Assembly (NCBI RefSeq): GCF_002009425.1
Contig: NZ_CP019936.1
Location: forward strand, 667,001-731,000
Direction of reading: 5' to 3'
Length of the DNA stretch: 64,000 nucleotides
From: Thiosocius teredinicola
Lineage (GTDB): Bacteria; Pseudomonadota; Gammaproteobacteria; Chromatiales; Chromatiaceae
Shown piece by piece: positions 17,701-25,150 of the stretch. The position numbers and the translations under genes were made by a program. The stretch's first letter is position 1, and every line of letters starts with the position of its first letter. The notes beneath the pieces are model-generated. The model ran no database searches and had not been told where the DNA came from. It saw nothing but the letters and a program-made list of their open reading frames with translations.

Positions 17701-18210
17701 TTTGCCGGGCCGCCGTCTGATCCCGACGTCGATCTGCGCGCGAGTCGCACATCCATCGATGGTCAATACGTCGCGTATCTGTCTTTGCAGGGGCCGTTGT
17801 CCGAACCGCTATCGAAGGTCTACACCGAGCCGAGTACCTCTCAAGCGGAGTCGCTGGCGTACCTGTTAACCGGGGCCGGATTGTCGGAGGCCAACGAAGA
17901 ACAAGGCTCGCGAATCCTCAGCGCCGCCTATTCGTTCGGCTTGGCGCGCGGCGAGCCCTTGCTGCAACAGTTGAGCGATCGCCTGGGGCTTGACGAGATA
18001 CGTGTCGACACCGGCGCCGGCCTGGAGGAAAGCTCGCTGATTCTCGGCAAGTATCTGAGTCCTGACTTGTACCTTGGCTATACGCAGGGGCTGTTCGATC
18101 CGGACGGCGCCGTGCTGATGCGCCTCAAGCTGTCAGAACACATCGAAGTCGAGACACGCTCGAGCGACGAGCAATCGGTCGACTTGTTCTACCGTATCGA
18201 GCACGACTAG
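14746..18210 (+). CDS. tamB: Translocation and assembly module subunit TamB (DUF490, AsmA-like bridge)
   Basis: A 1154-aa protein with an N-terminal inner-membrane anchor (VLKILLWLLLLVVIAVPVALYSVL) and a long repetitive beta-strand region that folds as a hydrophobic groove across the periplasm. The C-terminal DUF490 domain is clear: EGEYRAYGQDLKVERGRLLFAGPPSDPDVDLRAS, SEPLSKVYTEPSTSQAESLAYLLTG, and SSLILGKYLSPDLYLGYTQGLF near the end. GTG start overlapping the tamA stop. Somewhat shorter than E. coli TamB (about 1259 aa). Confidence 0.94.
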   Translation: MKRVLKILLWLLLLVVIAVPVALYSVLMTEPGSQWSLRKASDWLSGQGYTFSYSHSEGRLAERVTLHDVVFSMDGTEFAAKRTTLEWRPWELSNDRLHVVLLEVVDSRLALPASPPSEDGPVSIPDIVLPVEVVADRLAIERFQFEQADARYFIDALSVSASLADEVLALNGLSFKGMDVQLTGELTLGAVAPHRLGGRAAIQVSEALLGPDVGYLAATLELGGEALKPALNIKVTDPARLTLHGKAQLDLPSPAFDVAANWDKVSWPLRGAPTVTLNDGRLTLVGSADDYRAELQALAEAESMPPAEMDVTLRGDLNGIVLQPAVIKALDGQATADGSVSWQKQLEWAVDLQLAGINPQALAAEWPGKIDGRLRVTGNLDLESGGDPLVELAIESLSGQLRGYPVSASGNVAMRGSRLRADRLAIASGANRVNLDGRWDDALDLKFVLDAPDLAGLLPDLQGGLQGNGNVSGSVDKPVMVAKLTGSNVTYEGNSVNSVDLDIDWRGERGQGQLRAAGIDAQGTRIDELTTDINGTLDGHDIALHAAGDVGRLDLAARGGWQETLWRGTLNRLELDEPNVGLWVLSEPSAIKLGAEQIDAEQLCLGRNGADVCVDGGWQAEQGLDANGRLQGFDLAKLVGVLPGNAVIDGVLQGRFSVTGALDRPDAQFELAPGDGEIRFPEAEEPFVLPYANARISGRFKDDRGTSELTLSLGAAGEARGKVNLGPATDGDRSLDGNITAAFPDLSLIAGFVPQLEQVQGRLNVQTRLGGSLAEPRVEGLVSIDDASARLPAAGIELKDIGLALRSDGGPMQVNGQLTSGEGTLRINGNVDLGGAKGPAVDLTLKGDGVLVAQLPEAVVKISPDLTLSGSGPYHLAGVVRVPQAKIELKELPPSTVAVSDDEIIVNGDEAPEIERGPGNLTAKVRVELGKDVTFAGFGLKTGLAGAIDASVDSKGTNAQGKIELIEGEYRAYGQDLKVERGRLLFAGPPSDPDVDLRASRTSIDGQYVAYLSLQGPLSEPLSKVYTEPSTSQAESLAYLLTGAGLSEANEEQGSRILSAAYSFGLARGEPLLQQLSDRLGLDEIRVDTGAGLEESSLILGKYLSPDLYLGYTQGLFDPDGAVLMRLKLSEHIEVETRSSDEQSVDLFYRIEHD

Positions 18211-18222
18211 AAGATTTGTCGG

Positions 18223-18738
18223 CTACTGCGGCCAGTCGGTCCGCGATCCGATTTGGCGCCGCCATTGCCAAGGTGGCATCGGTTCAGGGTCCGACCAAAG
18301 CCCACGCCCCAGCCAGCGCGCATCGCGTTCGGCCGTAATGTATGGATGTACAAATTCATCGTCGGTATCGGGAGCGGGTAGCGTCGTCCAGGCCAGGCCG
18401 GCGTAGATCAGGTCGAGCGCGACATCCCTCCGGCCGACGAGCGGTGTGCCGACGACTACACCGTTGGCGCCTAGTCTGGATGCCGTGATGACCACGAATC
18501 GGCCGGTGAGACTGCGCTGCAGCGCGTCTGCGGCCAGGCTGCCCCAGGGCTGGTTGAGTTCCGGTGCGTCGATGTCTGCCAGCTCGATCCGGTAGCGGAT
18601 GCCGCGCATTTCCATGATCAGCGAATCGCCGTCGATGACACGCTGTACCTGACCGGCGAGTTCGAAATCGCCGGCTCGGACGATCGCTAGTGCGGCCGAA
18701 AGCGCAAACAGGACGGATAGCCGAAGTGCGTGTTTCAT
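18223..18738 (-). CDS. Staphylococcal-nuclease-like (thermonuclease family) exported protein
   Basis: A 171-aa protein with a signal peptide (MKHALRLSVLFALSAALAIVRA) and an SNase OB-fold: VQRVIDGDSLIMEMRGIRYRIELADIDAPE...WGSLAADALQRSL, DVALDLIYAGLAWTT and a WLGRGLWSDPEPMPPWQWR tail typical of bacterial thermonucleases. The Arg and Glu of RIELADIDAPE (equivalents of Arg35 and Glu43) are present. The segment that normally reads D-R/K-Y-G-R, carrying the second catalytic Arg (Arg87), here reads LGANGVVVGTP, so activity is doubtful. Convergent with tamB, 12 bases apart. Confidence 0.8.
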   Translation of the reverse strand: MKHALRLSVLFALSAALAIVRAGDFELAGQVQRVIDGDSLIMEMRGIRYRIELADIDAPELNQPWGSLAADALQRSLTGRFVVITASRLGANGVVVGTPLVGRRDVALDLIYAGLAWTTLPAPDTDDEFVHPYITAERDARWLGRGLWSDPEPMPPWQWRRQIGSRTDWPQ

Positions 18739-18786
18739 CGGCGTGTTTCCCCTGGGTCGAATGGGCGCCGGACGCGGAAAGAGAAG

Positions 18787-18862
<76 letters not shown>

Positions 18863-19026
18863 TGCGAGGGGCGGCATTATATCGGCAGACAATCGAGTTT
18901 TGCCAGTGCTGGAATGCTACGCGCATCGCACGGCCGGCCCTGGCCCGGGTCGGCAAGCGATCGTTATCGATAGGGGCCGTGCGGATGCGAAATCCGCATT
19001 CGCGCCCCGAGCTACCCAGCCCCAAG

Positions 19027-19263
19027 CTACCCAGTGAACGGTGCGACCCAGATCTGCTGCGCGTGGCGCGCGGGGATGTGGAAACGCTCGTCCTCGCTCG
19101 ATACCACCAGGTTGCCGTCGCGGCAGCGCAGTTCGAGTCGCAGGCGTGCGCCGTCGATCAGCCCGAGCAGCGTCAGCCGGCGGCTGGTCCAGTGGCTTGA
19201 GGCATGCATGATGACAGCGTCGTCTCCCGGTTCGAGGTCGCTGAGTCTGAGTGTCTTGTTCAT
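19027..19263 (-). CDS. FeoA-like SH3-domain protein
   Basis: A 78-aa protein with the FeoA fold: LRLSDLEPGDDAVIMHAS, RRLTLLGLIDGARLRLELRC, and a final beta-strand VVSSEDERFHIPARHAQQIWV. FeoA domains bind the ferrous transporter FeoB or act in metal regulators, but no feoB is nearby. It is the last gene of a three-gene minus-strand operon; its ATG touches the DUF2325 stop (overlap at 19263). The operon promoter at 21222-21249 carries a Fur-like box, in line with an iron role. Confidence 0.85.
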   Translation of the reverse strand: MNKTLRLSDLEPGDDAVIMHASSHWTSRRLTLLGLIDGARLRLELRCRDGNLVVSSEDERFHIPARHAQQIWVAPFTG

Positions 19264-20792
19264 TATTGGATCGCTACGTTTTCCAGGGCTTTGGCGAATG
19301 TCGAGATACCGGACGAACGCAGGAAGACATGCGGCTTGTCGTTGCGTTTGCAGAAGCGTTTCAAGCGGTAATACGCGTCATGGCTCACGCTATCGGTGGC
19401 GCAGACCACCGCGTCGGCTGATGAAAGCATGGCTTCGAGGCGCTGGCGGCTGTCCTCCACGCCACCGTCGTGGTGTTCGAACTGGCCGTTGCAGCGAGCG
19501 ACCAGTGCGCGGTATTGGTCGATCAGACGATGTCGGCCACCGACACACAGGATGCGCCGGCCGCCCAGATCGGGGCAGTCTTCGCAACTGTCCGACTCAC
19601 AGCGGTCACACGGCGACAGCGATTGCGCCAGTAGCGATTCGAGGGTGCGTCGCTCGGCGTGGGTCTGCCGCAGCTCTTTGTCGAGATCGCTGACCTGGCG
19701 GTGGGTGGATTCGTGGAGGCGACGCCATTCCTCGTTGCGTCGCCGTTCTTGGTCGAGTTCCTGGGTCACGCGGTCGAGTTCGGCCTGAATCTGCTTGCTG
19801 TTGGCGCGCTGCAGCTGATCTTCGACGACGCCGAGCAACTGTTTGAGTTCGGTGAGCTGCAGGCACTGCGCGCGCAGTGAGTCCTGGTCTTCGCACTGTT
19901 GCTTTTCGAGATCGTGTATCCGTTGCTCACGGTCTTCGAGCTGTCGCCGGCTGCGCTTATGCAGCGCGTCGAAATCGCGTTGCAGATTGCTCAACGCCGC
20001 CTCGGTACGGGTCAGTTTCTTCAGGTCGGCGCGTTGCCCGGCGCCGACCTGGTGCGACAGCATGTGCACCTCTTCGAAGATCCGCGCGCGCAGCGCCTCG
20101 TCGCAGTTGGGGTGGGTGAGACCGGCCCAGACGCCGCCGGGCACATCGCCGCGCCCCAGCGAGTCCTCCCACAACGCTGTCAGCTCGTTTGCTGATTTCG
20201 CCCGCGCGAAACGTTTGACTTGCGATGCGAACTTTTTGTCGAGCGCCTTGTGGGCCGCGAGCGACAACACGTTCTTGTCGTCGGCGGCAGAGACGAAGCT
20301 CACGTGCACTTCGTAGTCGCTGATCGGTCCTTCGTGCCAGGCGCCGGCGCGCCGCGCCAGCTTGCGCAACTCCGCGCTGTCGAGGCAGGTGCCGATGACC
20401 GGGCAATGCAGTTTGTGCGACAGCTCCCAGAGTTTGCGGCGCGTCTTCTTGGTGCTGCCGGCGGCGACAGCCGCGTCACCGATGACGTCGGCCCCGCGTC
20501 GCAACGGAAAGGTAGGCATGTCGCCGACCGACGATGCGAGCGCGCCGTCGAGCAGGTTTGCCACCTGTTCACTGCGTTGCCGCAGTTCATCGTCAGGGAG
20601 CGCAATCAGGCGTTGTGCTGCGTCGCTGGCCAGTTCGGCGAGTGGCTCGCCGCTGTCGACATCGCAGATCGCTATGCGCGCCGGTTCGGCGTGCAGTTCG
20701 AGCAGATAGCGCACCGGATCGTTGGCTTCGGAATGTGTGGCCGGCCCGCCGGCACAGCAGTTTCCGGTAAGTTCGTTACTTGCACCGCACAT
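19263..20792 (-). CDS. DUF2325 domain protein with coiled coil and cysteine clusters
   Basis: A 509-aa cytoplasmic protein in three parts: a Cys-rich start (MCGASNELTGNCC) with a helical domain, a long coiled coil at about 250-385 (RTEAALSNLQRDFDALHKRS...ELDRVTQELDQERRRNEEWRRLHE), and a C-terminal DUF2325 domain preceded by a cysteine cluster (SPCDRCESDSCEDCPDLGG), with RILCVGGRHRLIDQYRALV, DADAVVCATDSVSHDAYYRLKRFCK-like sequence and FLRSSGISTFAKAL. The cysteines could hold Fe-S or Zn. ATG 20792 is two bases after the upstream gene's stop; the frame extends upstream but overlaps that gene. Function unknown; genetic context points to iron. Confidence 0.82.
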   Translation of the reverse strand: MCGASNELTGNCCAGGPATHSEANDPVRYLLELHAEPARIAICDVDSGEPLAELASDAAQRLIALPDDELRQRSEQVANLLDGALASSVGDMPTFPLRRGADVIGDAAVAAGSTKKTRRKLWELSHKLHCPVIGTCLDSAELRKLARRAGAWHEGPISDYEVHVSFVSAADDKNVLSLAAHKALDKKFASQVKRFARAKSANELTALWEDSLGRGDVPGGVWAGLTHPNCDEALRARIFEEVHMLSHQVGAGQRADLKKLTRTEAALSNLQRDFDALHKRSRRQLEDREQRIHDLEKQQCEDQDSLRAQCLQLTELKQLLGVVEDQLQRANSKQIQAELDRVTQELDQERRRNEEWRRLHESTHRQVSDLDKELRQTHAERRTLESLLAQSLSPCDRCESDSCEDCPDLGGRRILCVGGRHRLIDQYRALVARCNGQFEHHDGGVEDSRQRLEAMLSSADAVVCATDSVSHDAYYRLKRFCKRNDKPHVFLRSSGISTFAKALENVAIQ

Positions 20793-20794
20793 GC

Positions 20795-21061
20795 TCAAGC
20801 CTCCAGCGTGCCGTTGGCTTGGCGGGCCAGCCAGCGCCAATGCGTCTTGAGTCGCAGATAGCTGCAAAGTTCGGTTGCGCCACCTTCGAATGCCGGGTGG
20901 GCGCACAAGGTTTCGATATGACGCACCACGGAGCCTGCGATCGCCGGCGAACGGGTCTGCAGATAGTGTCGAATCAGGTGGGCGAGGCGTTCCTCGATTG
21001 CGTCGGGCGGCAATTGGTCCAGGCGCTGAACCCGGTCGGAAAGAACTGCAAACGTAGCCAT
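20795..21061 (-). CDS. Conserved-looking 88-aa hypothetical protein, first gene of FeoA-like operon
   Basis: An 88-aa soluble protein that I do not recognise. It is probably helical (PPDAIEERLAHLIRHYLQT, GSVVRHIETLCAH) and ends in a basic, Trp-rich stretch (SYLRLKTHWRWLARQ); two cysteines and several histidines could bind metal. It is separated from the DUF2325 gene by two bases, so it is almost certainly co-transcribed. The promoter with a Fur-like operator lies 160-190 bases upstream. Confidence 0.7.
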   Translation of the reverse strand: MATFAVLSDRVQRLDQLPPDAIEERLAHLIRHYLQTRSPAIAGSVVRHIETLCAHPAFEGGATELCSYLRLKTHWRWLARQANGTLEA

Positions 21062-21221
21062 GCGTCGTACCTCGAAAGCTGCATATCGATGATCGGCTGG
21101 CTGGCCACGCGGTAGGGAAGGCGGCTTGCTGGCGCTACTTTTTCGCTCGGCCGTTCGGCCGGCGGCGTCACATCACACCGGCGACCGCTTCGTTTGAGGC
21201 CGAACGGGGTGGTTGCTGATT

Positions 21222-21249
21222 AGCCTAGCGTGCCGTGCGAAATTGTCAA
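21222..21249 (-). promoter_or_regulatory. Sigma70-type promoter of the 88aa-DUF2325-FeoA operon
   Basis: On the minus strand a consensus -35 TTGACA (plus 21244-21249) and a -10 TAGGCT (plus 21222-21227) are 16 bases apart. The Fur-like box at 21248-21266 overlaps the -35 from upstream. The leader would be about 150 bases long. Confidence 0.55.
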
Positions 21250-21266
21250 TAAGAATCATTCGCATT
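21248..21266. promoter_or_regulatory. Fur-box-like operator
   Basis: A 19-base dyad with half-sites AATAAGAAT and ATTCGCATT around a central C, i.e. AAT-NN-GAAT-N-ATTC-NN-ATT. It matches 10 of 19 positions of the classical GATAATGATAATCATTATC box. Thirteen bases (minus-strand AATGCGAATGATT) recur exactly in the bfd/bfr intergenic box at 42910. It overlaps the -35 of the FeoA-like operon promoter, a position suited to repression. Confidence 0.6.
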
Positions 21267-21316
21267 AAAGCCGACGGTTTTGCTGGGGTTTGGGGCGCGC
21301 GCGAGCGCTGGGGGGA

Positions 21317-22408
21317 TCAGCCGCGGGCAGCGGTCCAGGAATAGGGAGCCGGATCGACGATAGGGGCTCGCTCAATCACGAGGTCCGCCGCCAAGCGAGC
21401 GGATGCCAAGCCGAGCACGATGCCGTTGCGGAAATGCCCGGCATTGACGAACAAGCCAGAGACCTGGGGGTGTTGCCCGATATAGGGCACTCCGGCGGGC
21501 GACGATGGGCGCAATCCGGCCCAGTGCGCCTCTACGGAGAATGTCTTCAGGATCGGGAAGCGTTGTGTCGCGATGGCATAGAGTTCGTCATACGCCTCGC
21601 CGGTGGTCTGTTTCTCGAATCCGACATCCTCGATTGTGCTGCCGAACAGGGTTCGCCCGTCGCGCCTCGGTATCACGTAGCGGCTGCCTTCGAGCACCAT
21701 GCGCGAAATGCTGCCGGGCTCGGCGCGAAACAACAGCATTTGGCCGCGGATCGGACGCACCTCGGGTGGAGACGGCAGATCCGCGAGCAAATCTCTGCTC
21801 CAGGCTCCGCCGCAGACCACGACCGCATCGCCCTGGTGAGTTCCGGTCGACGTCACCACGCCACTGCAGGCGTCGCCCGCGATCAGCAGCGATTGCACCG
21901 GCTCGTTGGTGCGAACCTCCACACCCAGCTGTCGGATGCGGCTTTCCAAAGACTTGACCATCCGCGGGTTTCGCACCTGCCCGACCGTCGGCATCCAGAT
22001 GGCGGTTGGTGCAGGTGTGGCGATCTGGGGCTCGAGTTCCCGATAGCCGGCTTGATCGATGACTTCAAGTTGTCGGGCATGCTGGCGGCCCCAGTCGAGG
22101 GCGGCTTGCTGTTCCTCTGGTGCCACGAGAATCAGCCCGCATTCGGTGTATTCGGGATCGATGCCGGTCTGCTTGGCCAGTGCGCCGCAGAACGCCGGGT
22201 AATGGGTCTGACTCCAGCTTGCCAGCGCGGTGACGCTATCTAGATAGCGCCAAGGAAACAGTGGAGACACAATCCCGCCGCCGGCCCAGGACGACTCGCG
22301 TCCGGTGTCGCCGCGTTCGAACAAAGTCACCGGATACCCGGCGGTCTTCAACTCGAGCGCGGTGAGCATGCCGATGACGCCGCCGCCCACTACAAGAATT
22401 CGGCTCAT
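21317..22408 (-). CDS. thiO: Glycine oxidase ThiO
   Basis: A 363-aa FAD enzyme that oxidises glycine to iminoglycine for the thiazole half of thiamine. Visible: Rossmann motif RILVVGGGVIGMLTALELKTAGYPVTLFERG, RESSWAGGGIVSPLFPWRY, an RPIRGQMLLF strand, and the C-terminal FAD/substrate block HWAGLRPSSPAGVPYIG...GLFVNAGHFRNGIVLGLASARLAADL. Other thi genes are absent here. thiO beside the fimT/pilV cluster is also found in Pseudomonas. I saw no TPP riboswitch upstream. Confidence 0.93.
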   Translation of the reverse strand: MSRILVVGGGVIGMLTALELKTAGYPVTLFERGDTGRESSWAGGGIVSPLFPWRYLDSVTALASWSQTHYPAFCGALAKQTGIDPEYTECGLILVAPEEQQAALDWGRQHARQLEVIDQAGYRELEPQIATPAPTAIWMPTVGQVRNPRMVKSLESRIRQLGVEVRTNEPVQSLLIAGDACSGVVTSTGTHQGDAVVVCGGAWSRDLLADLPSPPEVRPIRGQMLLFRAEPGSISRMVLEGSRYVIPRRDGRTLFGSTIEDVGFEKQTTGEAYDELYAIATQRFPILKTFSVEAHWAGLRPSSPAGVPYIGQHPQVSGLFVNAGHFRNGIVLGLASARLAADLVIERAPIVDPAPYSWTAARG

Positions 22409-22529
22409 GAGGATTGAGGTTCTGCCGCTAAGGTGTTGGTATGCCGCGGTCCCGACCGTTTGTCGGGGAATTGCCGCAGTCTATCATCCGCGGCGCGACA
22501 TCAATAATCAGAGTTGCTATACCGCCATT

Positions 22530-23078
22530 ATGAAAAGCAGACAACAAGGTTTAACGCTCATCGAACTGATGGTCACGCTCGCCGTTGCCATCGTGCTCGT
22601 TGCCGTTGGCATGCCACTGTTCACCGGCGTTGCGGCCAATAACCGGGCAACAACGCAATCCAACAGCCTCCTTGCCGCGGTGCGACTGGCGCGTAGTGAG
22701 GCGTTGCGTCGATCCACCGATGTGAGTTTGTGTCCGACGGCCAATCCTACCGCGGCATCGCCGACATGCACTGGGAACACCAATGACTGGAATGGCGGTT
22801 GGACGGTGTATTACGTAGACAGTGCAACCGCTACGACGGAACACATTCGTATTCAGCAGGCGCTCGATGGGAATCCGACGATTACGAGTGATACATCGCC
22901 GGTTATTAGATTCGATTCGACCGGAGCGGCTGCTTTACCCGTTGCCAATTTGCCCTGGAGCGTTTCGCTGTCGTTCGCGGAAACGACGGGCGTGCAGTCG
23001 CGGTGTATTTCTGTGAACAACGCCGGACAGATCCGGATGAGACGTTACGATCCAGGTAACGGAGAAACCTGTCCATGA
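22530..23078 (+). CDS. fimT: Minor pilin FimT/FimU (GspH family)
   Basis: A 182-aa type IV prepilin. Leader MKSRQQG is cleaved before LTLIELMVTLAVAIVLVAVGMPLF (Glu5 present). A GspH-type head follows (NNRATTQSNSLLAAVRLARSEALRR), with cysteine pairs typical of FimU/GspH. It initiates minor pilin complex assembly at the pilus tip. First gene of fimT-pilV-pilW-pilX-pilY1-pilE. The chosen ATG gives a normal 7-residue leader; the frame continues upstream but that part is antisense to thiO. The stop overlaps the pilV start (ATGA). No clear Shine-Dalgarno is seen. Confidence 0.9.
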   Translation: MKSRQQGLTLIELMVTLAVAIVLVAVGMPLFTGVAANNRATTQSNSLLAAVRLARSEALRRSTDVSLCPTANPTAASPTCTGNTNDWNGGWTVYYVDSATATTEHIRIQQALDGNPTITSDTSPVIRFDSTGAAALPVANLPWSVSLSFAETTGVQSRCISVNNAGQIRMRRYDPGNGETCP

Positions 23079-23527
23079 GTGTAAACAAAATGGTTAACAA
23101 ACAGTCGGGCTTTACGCTGCTCGAAGTGCTGGTTGCGATGATCGTGCTGTCGATCGGACTGCTTGGCCTTTCCGGTCTGCAGACCACGTCAGTGCGCTCT
23201 AATCACAGCGCATTTCTGCGTTCTCAGGCAACCACCCTGAGCATGGATATCATGGACCGCATGCGTGCCAACAGAGATGGCGCGATAGCCGGTTCGTACA
23301 ACATCGCCTACGCGACGACGGCAACCTCTCCAGGCTGCAATCTCAATTGCAGTAACGGCCAGGTAGCTCAGCGCGACTTGTTCCAATGGCGGTCGTTTGT
23401 TGAGCGCCTGCCTGGTGGTGAAAGCGAGGTTGACGTCACTGCTACCGGTGTTGCCGAAGTCAAAATCCGGTGGTTCGACGCTCGTGACGGGAACAAGCTT
23501 GAAGTGAAAATGAGGAGCTCGGTATGA
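23075..23527 (+). CDS. pilV: Minor pilin PilV
   Basis: A 150-aa prepilin with leader MSVNKMVNKQSG, then FTLLEVLVAMIVLSIGLLGLSGLQ, the PilV signature, and SQATTLSMDIMDRMRANRDGA, also typical. It is part of the minor pilin-PilY1 complex that primes pilus assembly. It overlaps fimT upstream and pilW downstream by 4 bases each. Confidence 0.93.
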   Translation: MSVNKMVNKQSGFTLLEVLVAMIVLSIGLLGLSGLQTTSVRSNHSAFLRSQATTLSMDIMDRMRANRDGAIAGSYNIAYATTATSPGCNLNCSNGQVAQRDLFQWRSFVERLPGGESEVDVTATGVAEVKIRWFDARDGNKLEVKMRSSV

Positions 23528-24552
23528 GCCTGCGTTTCAAACAGAAAGGCTTGACGCTGGTCGAACTCATGATCAGCGTTGCGCTGAGTCTGCTGTTGTT
23601 GGCAGGCGTCATGGTGCTGTTCTCGGGCAACAAGACCAGTCATCGCATGCAGGAAGGTATGTCGACTTTGCAGGACAGCGGTCGCTATGCGGTGACTGCG
23701 ATCAAGCGTGATATCAACGCGGCGGGTTTTGGTGGCTGTATCAGCTCTTCGCAAGATCCCATACTGATCGCCGCAAGTCCGCTGCCGTATGTTCGGGAAT
23801 ACCGCGACGGGCAGTTGGTTGCGGGAGAGAACGACGTGTCCGGCCGCACAATCGAAGGCGAGCCCGTGACGGACGGGACCGACGTATTGCAGATCAGGGG
23901 CCCGCTCGGTTCGGCAGTTTTTTACGTCAAGCAGCGTGTCAGCGCGATACCGCCGATCGTCGTGCAGGGTGATGCCTCGGCGTTCGCGACGGGTGACTAC
24001 TTGGTGGTCAGCGATTGCGTTCATACCGAGATATTCAAGGCCAGTTCTGTTTCTGTCACCACCGGCCCGCCAGCATCGACCACGATTGCGCATGCCAGTT
24101 CGCACAACGACCGTGGCGGTATCTTTCAGACCAAGATGGGTTCGGATTCGGTCGTCATGCGGCTTTCGACGCATACCTATTTCATTGCTCCCTCGAGTTG
24201 GACGAATGCCAGCGGTGCTACCGTACTGTCGCTGTATCGTGCCACCGGTGACGGTTCGCCCGACGAACTGTTGCAGGGTGTTGAGGATATGCAGGTTACC
24301 TATGGTATCGATTCGAATGGTGACGGTGGTGTCGACTCGTTCCGCGATGCGGCTAGCGTAACCGACTGGACGCAGGTCGCAAGTGTCAACGTATCGCTAT
24401 TGGTCAACAGTGTCGACAACGCCAGCGATACGCTTGCAAGTTACCGTTACTCGCCCGTTGGCTCGGCCGCGATCACGCCGAGCAATACGGCCGATCGATT
24501 GATGCGACAGGAATTCACTGCGGTCTTGACGGCGCGCAACAATCTAATGTGA
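23524..24552 (+). CDS. pilW: Minor pilin PilW
   Basis: A 342-aa prepilin: leader MSLRFKQKG, then LTLVELMISVALSLLLLAGVMVLF with Glu5. Family marks include TLQDSGRYAVTAIKRDINAAGFGGC and VEDMQVTYGIDSNGDGGVDSFRDA, whose D-S-N-G-D stretch resembles a Ca-binding loop. In Pseudomonas PilW acts with PilV, PilX and PilY1 at the tip. Coupled to pilV by ATGA. Confidence 0.92.
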   Translation: MSLRFKQKGLTLVELMISVALSLLLLAGVMVLFSGNKTSHRMQEGMSTLQDSGRYAVTAIKRDINAAGFGGCISSSQDPILIAASPLPYVREYRDGQLVAGENDVSGRTIEGEPVTDGTDVLQIRGPLGSAVFYVKQRVSAIPPIVVQGDASAFATGDYLVVSDCVHTEIFKASSVSVTTGPPASTTIAHASSHNDRGGIFQTKMGSDSVVMRLSTHTYFIAPSSWTNASGATVLSLYRATGDGSPDELLQGVEDMQVTYGIDSNGDGGVDSFRDAASVTDWTQVASVNVSLLVNSVDNASDTLASYRYSPVGSAAITPSNTADRLMRQEFTAVLTARNNLM

Positions 24553-24560
24553 GAGATGAA

Positions 24561-25097
24561 ATGAAGGGATCGATCACGTCAATTACAAAAACCATGGCAA
24601 AGCAGCGCGGCGCTGTCCTTATCGTTGCACTGGTGTTGCTGCTGGTGTTGACCATTCTGGGAACGGCCGGGATTCAGAACACGCTCATTACCGAACGTAT
24701 GTCCGGCAACTACCGTGATGTGGCCATAGCGTTCGAATCGGCCGAGGCGGGATTGCGTTCGGGCGAGGTCCGGATCGCAGATGCCAGCGCCTTTGGCGCG
24801 TTGGCCTTCGATGGGTCGGATGGTAGTTGGGACATCACCGACGATCAGCAGGGTGTTAATCCGCTTGAAGCGTCGACAACTTTCCCCATCAATACAGATT
24901 CGTCCGAGATTCCCGAGAACAGCGGCGGTGCATCCTACTACTTGGAGCGGCTGCCCGCGACAAAGGATCCGGATAGCAGTCTGGTCGTGGGATTTCAGGA
25001 CCAACCACAGCCGGAACATTACTACCGTGTGACCAGCAGGGGTACGGGTTTGACGCCTGCGGCGGATGTGGTTCTGCAGAGTACGTATTTCCGATAA
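24561..25097 (+). CDS. pilX: Minor pilin PilX
   Basis: A 178-aa PilX-family prepilin: after a 17-residue basic leader ending AKQRG comes AVLIVALVLLLVLTILGTAG, with no Glu at position 5, as usual for PilX/GspK-type tip pilins, then QNTLITERMSGNYRDVAIAFESAEAGLR, the family signature. A GTG at 24549 overlaps the pilW stop, but GAGAG at 24551-24555 favours ATG 24561. PilX is expected to cap the minor pilin complex. Confidence 0.88.
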   Translation: MKGSITSITKTMAKQRGAVLIVALVLLLVLTILGTAGIQNTLITERMSGNYRDVAIAFESAEAGLRSGEVRIADASAFGALAFDGSDGSWDITDDQQGVNPLEASTTFPINTDSSEIPENSGGASYYLERLPATKDPDSSLVVGFQDQPQPEHYYRVTSRGTGLTPAADVVLQSTYFR

Positions 25098-25150
25098 GTG
25101 ACGGCGTTCGAGCACCGTTGCGTTGATTGATATCGATTGAGGTTTCGAAG

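Noticed and set aside
16489-17766. 425-aa open frame on the minus strand inside tamB
   Set aside because: tamB is supported by its C-terminal DUF490 motifs; the antisense frame has no start context and low-complexity composition.
22409-22529. Possible TPP riboswitch ahead of thiO
   Set aside because: The conserved CTGAGA and ACCTGA-type blocks are not present in the leader on the minus strand.
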